Source of the DNA: UBA4665 sp036388555
Lineage (GTDB): Bacteria; Patescibacteriota; Saccharimonadia; Saccharimonadales; UBA4665
Assembly (NCBI GenBank): GCA_036388555.1
Contig: DASVRP010000010.1
Coordinates: 1-64,000, forward strand
Direction: 5' to 3'
Length of the DNA: 64,000 bases
The notes beneath the pieces are model-generated. The model worked only from the letters and a program-made list of their open reading frames with translations. It was not told the DNA's origin and did no database searches. Positions 43,995-52,979 of the stretch are shown piece after piece (position 1 is the first letter of the stretch; each line of letters opens with the position of its first letter). A program made the position numbers and the translations under genes.

Positions 43995-44064
43995 GCCGGT
44001 TCCAGTCTATTCCACTCCACTGAGCCAGAGTGTTGCGCATTACTATTTTTTGTGTTACTATAAT
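43995..44064 (+). repeat. tRNA-tail repeat R2
   Basis: GCCGGTTCCAGT, then CCACTCCACTGAGCCAGAG (16 of 19 bases to the tRNA end) and TTGCGCATTAC, identical to R1 over the last eleven bases. TATAAT at 44059-44064 is 20 nt from TTGCGC; another TATAAT is at 44069-44074. The following gene starts at 44089. Confidence 0.7.
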
Positions 44065-44088
44065 GGTATATAATCTGCATCATATTTT

Positions 44089-45306
44089 ATGAATCATTTC
44101 CCCGACAACCGTGCCGGTATAGCTGCAATTGAGTCAGTGTTTGGCGATGTACCAATGCAACCGAAACGCACCCTGATCGAGTATGCCGGAGAAGTAGGTA
44201 TAAATGTACCTGAAATATTCTCATGCTTGGATGATGCCCTAGATTCGGGGCTACACATCATAGCTCGCAGTGAGCACCCGGGAGAACTGTATTATTCAGG
44301 TCTGACAGATTCGTATACCCACAGTCCGTCAAACCCGGGCAGGCGAGACACCGCAGCCGACCAGCTTAGACAACTGGATGACACATTACATGATGACGAA
44401 AGAACACTTGGTTCAATGACAAAGATGAAACAACTCGGTAGATACGGCTTCATAAAAGCGGAACGGTGGCGTGCCGAGGCGTCGACAGGTGAGTATGACA
44501 GAGATGCGGCAGATGAATTTGCACGGATGCATAGTCTCAGCTACTGGCCTGCAGTTGAGGGTGACAATATATTCATGGTCGAAGATAGCGCTAAGGCAGG
44601 TAGATTTTATGCAGGTAAGATCAATCGGCAGAAAGAAGTAGTAGTTATAGATAACGGTGAAATAACGTATCGTGCTAGTAGAAGTAACACAGAGCTTGCT
44701 ATATACGATGCTGATAAACTTATAGATTTTTATGACTCAGTTCGCGACCTTCCATTCATCGATAATGCGGATTGTCCTATCATTGAATTAGTAGATCCAG
44801 GATATGAATGTGAACCGGTGTTACTACAAGTATTACCGACAGCCCCACGCCAAAAAGCTGATTTTGAAATAACAAAACCCTCTGAAAGCGTGTTCTTTGT
44901 GCGCGGTGCAACATCGGAAGAAGGAACCGAAGTCGTCTTTTGGACTGGTGAAGTCGACAAGCGCAAAAATCCACTGGACCAAAAATTAGGTGCATACCGA
45001 TTTGAGGATGAAGCCGTAGAAGAGTTTTACTTACCAGAGACGACGCTATTTGCCGTATCTGGCAATAACCGTGAGAGCTCCGAAAACACTTTAAAACGTT
45101 TTCTTCTAGCTGCCGTTGATCACGGCACGCGCAGTCAAGCATTTAAGCCTCAGGTAACTGTAGGACTTGCGAATGAAGCCGCAGCTCAACTTATTGACCC
45201 TACTACTTCTAGAAATGGCAAAAAGCGATGCTTTGTGAAATCCGATGGTGATAATGCAATTGTGAAGTTTTATGATGAACGTGACAGAAAGATTGTCAGT
45301 CTGTAG
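44089..45306 (+). CDS. Hypothetical protein, island
   Basis: 405 residues, acidic, no membrane helix. Contains repeating short strand-like units (NIFMVEDSAKAGRFYAGKI, SVFFVRGATSEEGTEVVFW) that look like two related beta modules around 160-180 and 265-290. By eye the coding sequence is more AT-rich than the flanks. No family recognised. Confidence 0.55.
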   Translation: MNHFPDNRAGIAAIESVFGDVPMQPKRTLIEYAGEVGINVPEIFSCLDDALDSGLHIIARSEHPGELYYSGLTDSYTHSPSNPGRRDTAADQLRQLDDTLHDDERTLGSMTKMKQLGRYGFIKAERWRAEASTGEYDRDAADEFARMHSLSYWPAVEGDNIFMVEDSAKAGRFYAGKINRQKEVVVIDNGEITYRASRSNTELAIYDADKLIDFYDSVRDLPFIDNADCPIIELVDPGYECEPVLLQVLPTAPRQKADFEITKPSESVFFVRGATSEEGTEVVFWTGEVDKRKNPLDQKLGAYRFEDEAVEEFYLPETTLFAVSGNNRESSENTLKRFLLAAVDHGTRSQAFKPQVTVGLANEAAAQLIDPTTSRNGKKRCFVKSDGDNAIVKFYDERDRKIVSL

Positions 45307-45400
45307 CACTCAAGCAGTACCTGCGCAAAATTGACATAAATGATCAATTATCATACTATTAACATCAAGAAAACATCAAAGAATAAGTCGGGAGCTCCAT

Positions 45401-45778
45401 ATGGAACGGACGGGGAGAAGGTTAGTAGCGGGAGGTATGGCAGGATTGGCTGCAATTATAAGTCTGTCGTTCTATAAGGCTCACAATACTGATCAGGAAG
45501 CATCAGATATGAAAATTTCGGACAGTTGTGTCAACGCACTTCGTATGAGCCAAGGGGATATACCAGGTTCAGCACAAAAGATTATCACTGAATGTCGTAG
45601 CGTGTCTGATGATGATTTAGTACATATAGAAACTCTTGTGAACAGAGAAGATGACTACGTGGGCGTAGCTCTCGGACTAGGGTCTATTTCAATCATAATC
45701 GGCGCCGGCATGATGAATTATGCGAACAGTAGACCTTTGAGAGGAAGCCAATCTGCTGCCAGCCTACCGCGTGACTGA
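45401..45778 (+). CDS. Small membrane protein, island
   Basis: 125 residues. N-terminal helix (LVAGGMAGLAAIISLSFY), C-terminal helix (VGVALGLGSISIIIGAGMM), and a polar loop with two Cys between. TTGACA-17-TACTAT promoter lies at about 45331-45359. GGGAG precedes the ATG. No family recognised. Confidence 0.5.
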   Translation: MERTGRRLVAGGMAGLAAIISLSFYKAHNTDQEASDMKISDSCVNALRMSQGDIPGSAQKIITECRSVSDDDLVHIETLVNREDDYVGVALGLGSISIIIGAGMMNYANSRPLRGSQSAASLPRD

Positions 45779-45884
45779 GAGTAAAGTCTATACGTTATGT
45801 AGGTGCGAAAACAGGGAGGCGTTGTATATCATTAGCAAATTACTGTATACGCCTCAGTCTTTGCATTAAGCAGTTCCCGTTCTT

Positions 45885-45935
45885 CTCAGTCGTCGGAGCC
45901 AGAGTATTGCGCTTTTGTTTTTTGTGTGTTATAAT
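45885..45935 (+). repeat. tRNA-tail repeat R3 with promoter
   Basis: CTCAGTCGTCGGAGCCAGAG (17 of 20 bases to the tRNA-Asn end) leads into TTGCGC (45907-45912), exactly 17 nt, TATAAT (45930-45935). ATG of the next gene follows after 6 nt. Same layout as R1. Confidence 0.72.
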
Positions 45936-45941
45936 GATGCT

Positions 45942-46586
45942 ATGAAAATTCACGCGAATGGCAGCACTTTCGCCGAGGTAACTAGTAAAGCCGAGTCAGT
46001 CACCGTTGAATTCGGCACCGGCGATACGCCGCTCTTCGAAACTCAGCCAAACCCAGGATTTGATGCAGATCATGTGTATATCGGCGTGAACATTGATCCG
46101 CTACAACACGCTTTTCTGGAGCGAAAGGTAGGCCATATAGCCGGGCATGCGTTACTCGCTTCCCCAAAGAAAGATAGCAACCCAGAGATACCGATTCCCG
46201 ACGGAAGTGCTGACATGGTATATATGGCTAATGTGTTCGGTGAGCCCGATAGTCGGCGCGTAATGCCGCAGTTCCGCGACCAAGCCGGGGATTATCATGG
46301 TCACTCCGACCTCGATACGAAACGCAGAACCTTAGATACCGCCGTGGAGATCTTGAGGCCGGGAGGGGAATTAGTAATTCTCGAGACAAACACTCCATTA
46401 ATACGTGATGATAGGACTGACAAGAAACATCTGACTGCATCGTTCTTACTTGAGGGCGCAGAAGTCGACATTGTAACGGACATAACTTCGAGCTCGGCGG
46501 AATGGCTTGAAAGCGTTAGTAGATTCGCTGAACCAGAGGAGATGTGGGGAATGTGGAGCTATCTGGTCATCGCTCGAAAAAAATAG
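45942..46586 (+). CDS. Class I SAM-dependent methyltransferase-like protein
   Basis: 214 residues. VEFGTGDTPLFE (motif I), YIGVNIDP, IPDGSADMVYMANVFGEP (motif IV) and LRPGGELVILETN are typical of Rossmann-fold methyltransferases. Substrate unknown. Leaderless: TATAAT is 6 nt before the ATG; in-frame codons upstream overlap the promoter. Last gene of the tRNA-tail island. Confidence 0.7.
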   Translation: MKIHANGSTFAEVTSKAESVTVEFGTGDTPLFETQPNPGFDADHVYIGVNIDPLQHAFLERKVGHIAGHALLASPKKDSNPEIPIPDGSADMVYMANVFGEPDSRRVMPQFRDQAGDYHGHSDLDTKRRTLDTAVEILRPGGELVILETNTPLIRDDRTDKKHLTASFLLEGAEVDIVTDITSSSAEWLESVSRFAEPEEMWGMWSYLVIARKK

Positions 46587-46654
46587 CTGATTATGCCTTC
46601 AGCATCACCCAAAAGACAATCGCCATATACTAATCAATAACACCCTTCACAGCG

Positions 46655-47182
46655 TTATGAGCGTCCAAAGCTGGCAATATACTTCTCGGCCACTTTCTTA
46701 CGGCTAGCCAGACGCAGCCAATGCGAAACAACAGGGGATAGCAGAATTGCAATGACTATGAAGTTATTGGTAGGTTCGTGTCTGAACCAAAGTAATATTC
46801 CTAGGATCAGCATCAGGTTGCCTGCCGTTGCATACATTATATTCATCTTGTACTGGGGTATACTCCGCAGCTGCGCCTTGGCATATCGCATGAAGTACGT
46901 ATCCATGCCAGCATCTTCGGGCAATCTGTTGAGATTGTAGTCAAAGAGGATTGCGCTTCTCAGCTTGCCGTCCTCGGGCAGCCCGATCTTATTTAATTTG
47001 GATGCAACGATAGAACTGGTGAATGCAATGATGGCTCCTGCATTGAAAGATGCCAGAGCAATAATGTCTACCGCATCAAAGTCACGGCCTGACATCCGCA
47101 TGAGGACTGCTTCAATTATGAGCATCACCACAAAGACGACCGATACTGGAATGACGGTCTTTTTTGTTATATTGAACTTCAT
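46655..47182 (-). CDS. Four-helix membrane protein, unknown
   Basis: 175 residues from ATG 47182 (MKFNITKKTV); TACCAT lies 6 nt before it. Four hydrophobic segments at about 10-27, 38-58, 110-130 and 137-152. Basic C-terminus. No family recognised. Confidence 0.5.
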   Translation of the reverse strand: MKFNITKKTVIPVSVVFVVMLIIEAVLMRMSGRDFDAVDIIALASFNAGAIIAFTSSIVASKLNKIGLPEDGKLRSAILFDYNLNRLPEDAGMDTYFMRYAKAQLRSIPQYKMNIMYATAGNLMLILGILLWFRHEPTNNFIVIAILLSPVVSHWLRLASRKKVAEKYIASFGRS

Positions 47183-47247
47183 AATTCGATGGTAATGCAC
47201 ACACAGTCTGATGTAAACATGCATAGTTGTTTTGCTATACTTGCCAT

Positions 47248-47853
47248 ATGACTACTGAATTCAGAAATTATGCCGATGGCGTTGCCGACGAAATAATCGA
47301 ACTGAGCCGGATACTGGGTGATGAGCTCGAAACCTGGAACGATGTCCAGGTACGGGTCCCGGGCAGTACGAGCAAGGATGTAAGCGCCGGTTTCGTTTCC
47401 AAGCCGGTTACTGCGTCAAACATTGAATGTGTCCTCGATGTCCAATCTCCGCCGAACCAGCAGCATGGCAGATTGCGTATATGGATGATTGAGACCCTCC
47501 AGGACGCTGATGGAACTGACCGCTTTAATAATATTCAGTTGACCTATCGCCTCGACCACTCCCAGGCCCGGCAGATCGTTGCACGGTCCGCTGAAAGTCC
47601 CGTAACCCGGGAGGACCTTTCTCACTTGGTACACGAGCCAGATAACCTCCTAGAAAATCTTGTGTTGAGCTCATTAACCGGTAAGGATAAGGCGACCGGG
47701 GATCAGCTCGGCGAACGCTATGACCTTAGCCATGAAGAAATGCAGAACTTACCGGAAGATCTTTGTAATGATCTGCGGCAAACAATAACGACCGTGCTCG
47801 GGCGGCTCAAGCAATCAGCCGAAGCGATAGTGCGACATGCCGAGGAGGACTGA
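47248..47853 (+). CDS. Hypothetical soluble protein
   Basis: 201 residues from ATG 47248 (MTTEFRNYADG), 6 nt after TATACT. Mixed alpha/beta, C-terminal helix (RQTITTVLGRLKQSAEAIVRH). Followed closely by a small membrane protein gene. No domain recognised. Confidence 0.55.
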   Translation: MTTEFRNYADGVADEIIELSRILGDELETWNDVQVRVPGSTSKDVSAGFVSKPVTASNIECVLDVQSPPNQQHGRLRIWMIETLQDADGTDRFNNIQLTYRLDHSQARQIVARSAESPVTREDLSHLVHEPDNLLENLVLSSLTGKDKATGDQLGERYDLSHEEMQNLPEDLCNDLRQTITTVLGRLKQSAEAIVRHAEED

Positions 47854-47856
47854 CGC

Positions 47857-48054
47857 ATGGCACTTGCGGCATTCATAGCAGTCATCATCGTCATGCTTGG
47901 GCTTGGGTCTAAAGGTAAGAAGGCCCGCCAGCACGACGCGTTTAAGCAGCAATCCCCGGGTAGCCAGGCGAAATCAGCAGCGGAACACCGGCGCCGGCAA
48001 CAGGAGATTGACGAACAGATAACTATCATCCTGCCTACCATACGGAACGAGTAG
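47857..48054 (+). CDS. 65-residue single-pass membrane protein
   Basis: N-terminal helix (ALAAFIAVIIVMLGLG) then a basic, Gln-rich cytoplasmic tail. GGAGG lies in the end of the upstream gene, 4 nt after whose stop it begins. Operon with 47248. Confidence 0.55.
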   Translation: MALAAFIAVIIVMLGLGSKGKKARQHDAFKQQSPGSQAKSAAEHRRRQQEIDEQITIILPTIRNE

Positions 48055-48098
48055 TCCTACAATTTGTCATCACGGCAGTATTCACGTACTATTCTCCC

Positions 48099-48707
48099 AT
48101 GGATAAAACGCAAGTATCGAACTGGCTCGGCCAGAAGCACGAAGGGTATGCGGTCAACACTGAGTTCTCTGATCAGAATGCGGCCGTCATAACACGTTTC
48201 CTCTCGGATATGCAGGCTACCTTCGGAGAAGACATATTCGTGATGCCGCGCAAGTCGATGCACATAACGTTACTCGATTGGATCGCGCCATTGCTCGATT
48301 ATGGCGGGCAGGATAAGTCGGCGCTGTACGAACAGGTGTACACGGAATACGATGCAGCGATGTCTGATGCCATCGGCAGCCACCAGCCATTCAACATTCG
48401 TTTCAACGAGCTCGCAGTATTTCCGAATACGGTGGTTCTGCTCGGGCTGGATGATGGTCAGTTCGCTGATATCAGACGAAGGTTCGTAGATAATGTACGG
48501 CTATTGCCTGATACGAAACTGCCACCGCAGATCATTCACAGCTCCCTGATACGCTTCCGGAAAGAACTTGATATGGATGCTGTGAAGGCGACTGTGGCGG
48601 GCCATAAGATCGATCTGGTACAACCGGTTACGGATTTCCGACTGGTCCACACCACAGCTGAACCACTTGCGGAATTTGAAATAATCAAACGCTACCATCT
48701 GTCGTAA
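48099..48707 (+). CDS. 2H phosphoesterase (2'-5' RNA ligase/cyclic phosphodiesterase-like)
   Basis: 202 residues. Two HxT/S motifs, SMHITLLDW near 56 and IIHSSLIRF near 147, about 90 residues apart, define the 2H phosphoesterase fold. These act on 2',3'-cyclic phosphates or 2'-5' bonds. TACTAT is 6 nt before the ATG. A Nudix gene follows after 51 nt, so a nucleotide-processing pair is possible. Confidence 0.72.
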   Translation: MDKTQVSNWLGQKHEGYAVNTEFSDQNAAVITRFLSDMQATFGEDIFVMPRKSMHITLLDWIAPLLDYGGQDKSALYEQVYTEYDAAMSDAIGSHQPFNIRFNELAVFPNTVVLLGLDDGQFADIRRRFVDNVRLLPDTKLPPQIIHSSLIRFRKELDMDAVKATVAGHKIDLVQPVTDFRLVHTTAEPLAEFEIIKRYHLS

Positions 48708-48758
48708 ACAGGCGCACATTGATACAGATAAAGCACATCTCAGTGCTATGATAGCTTG

Positions 48759-49208
48759 ATGAAACCGCCACGTATCTCAGCCCGGGCTATCGTCCAGCAT
48801 GAAGGTAAACTACTCTGTGTCCGCCAACGGCCGTACAATGATATTTTTAAAGCGATAAATGGCTATTGGAATATTCCAGGCGGTGGATTAGATGCCGGTG
48901 AATCCTTGATAGATTGCCTACGGCGTGAAATCCTTGAAGAGACTGGAATCAAGGCCAAGATAGGAAACCTGATGTATGTACAGCAATTCGAGTACAAGGA
49001 CATCGAGTACCTTGAATTTTTCTTTCATGTCACCAACGGTGCAGATTTCGTGCATATCGACTTGTCAGGGACGACCCATGGTGAGCAGGAGATTGCCGAA
49101 ATTGCATTTGTCGACCCTCGGAACACGATGATATTGCCACTTTTCCTGACGACCGAGGACCTGTCAGCTCAGACCAGCGCTCCGACCAAACTATTTTCGT
49201 TGCTATGA
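48759..49208 (+). CDS. Nudix hydrolase
   Basis: 149 residues from ATG 48759, 6 nt after TATGAT. Nudix box GGGLDAGESLIDCLRREI then LEETGI near 45-67. N-terminus ISARAIVQHEGKLLCVRQ is typical of small Nudix enzymes. Substrate not determinable. Confidence 0.88.
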   Translation: MKPPRISARAIVQHEGKLLCVRQRPYNDIFKAINGYWNIPGGGLDAGESLIDCLRREILEETGIKAKIGNLMYVQQFEYKDIEYLEFFFHVTNGADFVHIDLSGTTHGEQEIAEIAFVDPRNTMILPLFLTTEDLSAQTSAPTKLFSLL

Positions 49209-49383
49209 TCATTCGTAAGCAGAAGCATAATGACTAAGCGGTTTAACCGACTGTTGTAATCTGAGTCAATACTGTTGCAGGGAAGCCTAATATTTTTTAT
49301 AGTATGAGAGGTGTGGATTGTGAGAAATTTTACTTGAGGGGTTTTGAGTGGATAGACGATATACTTTAGGCAAGAAAATCAAA

Positions 49384-50838
49384 ATGAACATACAGACAAC
49401 ACGGCTCTCGACCATCATGAACAGACTGTTCGTGCTATTTGCTATTACAGCTATAGGGGCCGTTGCCGCAACCAATCTGAACTTCCTGGACGCTGATAAG
49501 GCTAATGTCGTCAATAGTCAGACACCGGTCACTCCCGGCATCACCGTCTCGTCTCCTGCCAACGACACTTATTCCCAGTCGACGATAGATGTGACCGCGA
49601 CCTTACCGGACAAAGCACCAGAGAATTATCATATGTTCTGGTATGTCGACAATGGCAGCTGGAACTGGATGGGCGACACCGGTTCCGTCAATAAGGTCAA
49701 AAAAGCTACAATAGATGTATCTGGCTGGAAATGGCATCTGCCAAGCACCGACTACACGATCTCACTCGTAGCCGTCGACCTGGCGACGGGACAGCGGACC
49801 TACGCTTCAGTCCCGATCCACGTCACCGCAGACCCACGGCCAGCCTCAGCTGCTGCATCAGCGGCGGCAGCCCAGCACAAAGCCGCGGCTGATGCAGCCG
49901 AAGCCAAAGCCAAGGAACAGGCAGCAGCACAAGCCGGCGCAGCCACAACCCAGAAAGCAGCACCAGTGACAGCTTCACCAGCCATCTCATCCAATTTATA
50001 TGTAAACCCTGTGAATAACGCTTCGCAGACTGCCGCTACGTCATCCGATCCGACTGCCAAACGCATCCTGTCGCGTATCGGATCAACCCCGAGCGCCGCT
50101 TGGTTCGGTGGCTGGAATGGCAATATAACGGCCGATGCCAGCGCGCTGGCAGGCGCCGCCGCGGCACAGGGCCAGACACCTGTCATGGTGGCCTACAACA
50201 TCCCGGGACGCGACTGCAACAGCTACTCGGCTGGCGGGGCGGCCTCTGTCGGTGCATATCAGGCCTGGATCAAGAACTTCGCCGCCGGTATCGGGACGCG
50301 CAGTGCCATCGTCATCCTTGAACCGGACGCCCTGGCCCAGATCACCTGCCTGCCGGTAGCCGACCAGACGGCCCGCTACCAGCTCCTTAACTTTGCAATC
50401 TCGACACTGAAAGCCAATGCGGGCACACGGGTCTATCTCGATGCCGGCCACGCTAAGTGGATCGCTGCCGGTGATATGTCTAACCGCCTCAAGGCCGGCG
50501 GGATCGCCGGGGCTGACGGCTTCAGCCTGAACGTATCTAACTTCGCGACTACTCAGGAGAACCAGGCATACGGCCGCACCGTGTCCGGCCAGACAGGCGG
50601 CAAGCACTTCGTCATCGACACCAGCCGTAACGGCAATGGCAGCAATGGTGAATGGTGCAACCCAGTAGGACGAGCCCTGGGCCAGGCTCCGACCAGCCAG
50701 ACCGGTGACAGCCTGACCGACTATTACCTGTGGATCAAGACACCGGGCGAGTCAGACGGCTCATGCAACGGTGCGCCTGCTGCCGGCGTCTGGTGGCCAT
50801 CATATGCGGTTACGCTCGGCATCAATGCCGGCTGGTAA
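49384..50838 (+). CDS. Secreted GH6 beta-1,4-glucanase with N-terminal Ig-like domain
   Basis: 484 residues from ATG 49384 (MNIQTTRLS); a GTG at 49348 lies before the TATACT -10 box. Hydrophobic export segment (LFVLFAITAIGAVAA), Ig-like beta-sandwich at about 45-155, Ala/Gln-rich linker, then GH6: VMVAYNIPGRDCNSYSAGG, VILEPDALAQ (catalytic Asp), VYLDAGHAKW, GFSLNVSNF and FVIDTSRNGNG. Inverting cellulase/cellobiohydrolase family. Paralogue at 61020. Precedes the glucan synthase operon. Confidence 0.92.
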   Translation: MNIQTTRLSTIMNRLFVLFAITAIGAVAATNLNFLDADKANVVNSQTPVTPGITVSSPANDTYSQSTIDVTATLPDKAPENYHMFWYVDNGSWNWMGDTGSVNKVKKATIDVSGWKWHLPSTDYTISLVAVDLATGQRTYASVPIHVTADPRPASAAASAAAAQHKAAADAAEAKAKEQAAAQAGAATTQKAAPVTASPAISSNLYVNPVNNASQTAATSSDPTAKRILSRIGSTPSAAWFGGWNGNITADASALAGAAAAQGQTPVMVAYNIPGRDCNSYSAGGAASVGAYQAWIKNFAAGIGTRSAIVILEPDALAQITCLPVADQTARYQLLNFAISTLKANAGTRVYLDAGHAKWIAAGDMSNRLKAGGIAGADGFSLNVSNFATTQENQAYGRTVSGQTGGKHFVIDTSRNGNGSNGEWCNPVGRALGQAPTSQTGDSLTDYYLWIKTPGESDGSCNGAPAAGVWWPSYAVTLGINAGW

Positions 50839-50927
50839 ATAGTTTGTATATATAAATTTTCGCTTCGCGACCATAGAGGTTATGTAATTATATATTTAGT
50901 TAGTAAATATATTAATGGGACATAAAC

Positions 50928-50956
50928 TTGACTGTATGATTATATTCTTATATTAT
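50928..50956 (+). promoter_or_regulatory. Promoter of the glucan synthase operon
   Basis: TTGACT (50928-50933), 17-nt spacer, TATTAT (50951-50956), within an AT-rich stretch (about 50839-50960). The first gene starts 44 nt downstream, so this message has a leader, unlike many genes here. Confidence 0.7.
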
Positions 50957-51000
50957 GAATGTAACGTAAGATCAAACAAAACCACTAGGCAACGTAGCTG

Positions 51001-51771
51001 ATGAATGCAATTTCTATAGTCGTACCAACCCTGAACGAAGCCGACAACGTACCACTGCTTGTCGCACGTATTGCCACCTCTTTCAAATACAGCGATGTGC
51101 CGTATGAGATCATATTCGTTGACGACCATTCCACCGATGGGACGGTCGAGGTTATCAAGAGGCTTCAGGCGAGCTACCCGGTGTCTCTCTATACAAAACA
51201 GGGAAGCCGGGGCAAGGCATATTCGTTGCTCGAGGGTTTTTCGTATGCCGACAATCCGACGATCTGCATGATCGACGCTGACCTGCAATATCCACCGGAG
51301 GCAATATTACCTATGTTCAAGCTGCTCAGCAAGAGCGGGGCCGACGTCATACTGACCGAGCGTGTCGACGACGTCTCGGCTTCCAAGCTGCGCCACTACC
51401 TGACCAAGGGCTTCAACCTGGCGTTCACCCGGCTGCTGTTCGGATTCAAATACGATTCGCAGTCAGGGCTCAAGCTGTTCCGGAGGTCGGTCATCAACCG
51501 CATAGACCTCGACCCGACGCCGTGGAGCTTCGACCTCGAATTCATCGTCCGCTCGCTTGAGATCAGTTCAAAGGTTATCAGTTACCGTATCCCATTCTCC
51601 AAGCGCTACAGCGGACAGCCAAAAGTACGGCTCGTCAAAGTTGCCTATGAGTTAGCGGTCGCGTCTGTCCGGCTGCGTATGAACTCTTCGCCGCACAAGA
51701 TCCGCCACGCCTCGCGTATGAACTCCGACTTCGTCGAACGGACGGTCGGCACCAGTGGAGCCGCCCTGTGA
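51001..51771 (+). CDS. GT2 polyprenyl-phosphate glycosyltransferase (DPM1-like)
   Basis: 256 residues. SIVVPTLNEADNVPLLVARI, IIFVDDHSTDGT and ICMIDADLQYPPE (DxD region) mark a dolichol-phosphate-mannose-synthase-type GT2. No TM helix. Probably charges a polyprenyl phosphate for the GT39-like enzyme at 54628. Overlaps the GH8 gene by 4 nt. Confidence 0.88.
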   Translation: MNAISIVVPTLNEADNVPLLVARIATSFKYSDVPYEIIFVDDHSTDGTVEVIKRLQASYPVSLYTKQGSRGKAYSLLEGFSYADNPTICMIDADLQYPPEAILPMFKLLSKSGADVILTERVDDVSASKLRHYLTKGFNLAFTRLLFGFKYDSQSGLKLFRRSVINRIDLDPTPWSFDLEFIVRSLEISSKVISYRIPFSKRYSGQPKVRLVKVAYELAVASVRLRMNSSPHKIRHASRMNSDFVERTVGTSGAAL

Positions 51772-52979
51772 ACAGAAGGCGCAAAGGCCTTGTATTCCTC
51801 CTCAGTCTCGTCGTCATCGCCGGGATTAGTATTGCCGCCGCATCCGCGTATCAGGCAAGCCCGCGCCGAGGCCAGCCGATGATCTATTCGGAAAAGGACA
51901 TGCTGCAGGAACTCTGGTCGTCGTATAAGAAAGAGTATGTCGAATCCGGTTCGAACCGTACCCTCGACAAGCAGCGCCAGAACATCTCAACATCCGAGGG
52001 CCAGAGCTATACCATGCTGCGTGCCGTCTGGATGGATGACAAGAAAACCTTTGATGACAGCTGGAAGTGGACCAAGGACAACCTGCAGCGCGACGATTAC
52101 CTGATGGCATGGAAATTCGGCAAACTGACCGATGGTAACTACGGGATCATGGAATCAGACGGCGGACAGAACACCGCGACCGATGGCGACTCTGACATCG
52201 CACTCAGCCTGCTTATGGCATACTCGCGTTGGAAGGACGACGATTATCTGTACGACGCCCAGCCGATCATCGCCAGCATCTGGGAAAAGGAAGTTGTCAG
52301 TATTGATGACAGGCCGGTCCTGGTGGCCAATGACATAGAACGCAACAATGAGGAGACGGTCATCGTCAACCCATCGTATTTCTCGCCGTATGCCTATAAG
52401 ATATTCGCCCATATGGACAAGGAGCATGACTGGAAAGGACTGGCGGACAACTCGTATGAACTGCTCGCGCGGATCGGACGCGATAAGCTTGGCGCCCGCC
52501 AGTCGTCCGGATTGCCGCCGGATTGGGTCCTGCTTGACAGATACACGGGCGAGCTGCTGCCCACCGAAGGGAAGGACTTGCCGATGACATACGGCTTTGA
52601 TGCTATGCGGACACCGTGGCGGCTGGCCTTGGACTATAAGTGGTTCAAGGACGACCGCAGCAAAGCACTCTTGCAGGATTATAAGCTGCTGGCCGACGAG
52701 TGGACGAAATATGGCCGGATCATGGCCATCTACAGCCGGGCCGGTGCCGCAGGTGCGAATTATCAGTCATCTGCCGCTTACGGTACGGCTATGGGATATT
52801 TCAGTGTCATCAAGCCTGGTCTGGCGGACGACATCTACCGTACCAGACTTGCCAGCCTGTACGACCCGGACAAGCAGATGCCTAGTACCAGCCTCAGTTA
52901 CTATGACGCTAACTGGGCATGGTTCGGAATCGCCCTGTACCACGACGAACTGCCCGACTTAACCGCTAAGGAAAATTAG
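51768..52979 (+). CDS. Membrane-anchored GH8 endoglucanase (BcsZ-like)
   Basis: 403 residues. N-terminal anchor (LVFLLSLVVIAGISIAAA). STSEGQSYTMLRAV holds the acid Glu77, ATDGDSDIALSLLMAY the Asp pair near 139-143; (alpha/alpha)6 barrel. In cellulose operons such an enzyme trims nascent glucan. GTG start overlaps the GT2 stop. Directly adjacent to the synthase gene. Confidence 0.92.
   Translation: MNRRRKGLVFLLSLVVIAGISIAAASAYQASPRRGQPMIYSEKDMLQELWSSYKKEYVESGSNRTLDKQRQNISTSEGQSYTMLRAVWMDDKKTFDDSWKWTKDNLQRDDYLMAWKFGKLTDGNYGIMESDGGQNTATDGDSDIALSLLMAYSRWKDDDYLYDAQPIIASIWEKEVVSIDDRPVLVANDIERNNEETVIVNPSYFSPYAYKIFAHMDKEHDWKGLADNSYELLARIGRDKLGARQSSGLPPDWVLLDRYTGELLPTEGKDLPMTYGFDAMRTPWRLALDYKWFKDDRSKALLQDYKLLADEWTKYGRIMAIYSRAGAAGANYQSSAAYGTAMGYFSVIKPGLADDIYRTRLASLYDPDKQMPSTSLSYYDANWAWFGIALYHDELPDLTAKEN

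Noticed and set aside
42339..45942. CRISPR array
   Set aside because: The repeats are few, unevenly spaced (about 600-1900 bp), and separated by genes.
42337..46600. Classical integrated phage or ICE at the tRNA
   Set aside because: No integrase, phage or conjugation gene is present; only repeated tRNA ends and unknown genes.
49348..49383. Upstream GTG start for the first GH6 gene
   Set aside because: The -10 box TATACT lies inside this segment, so an mRNA from that promoter could not include the GTG.
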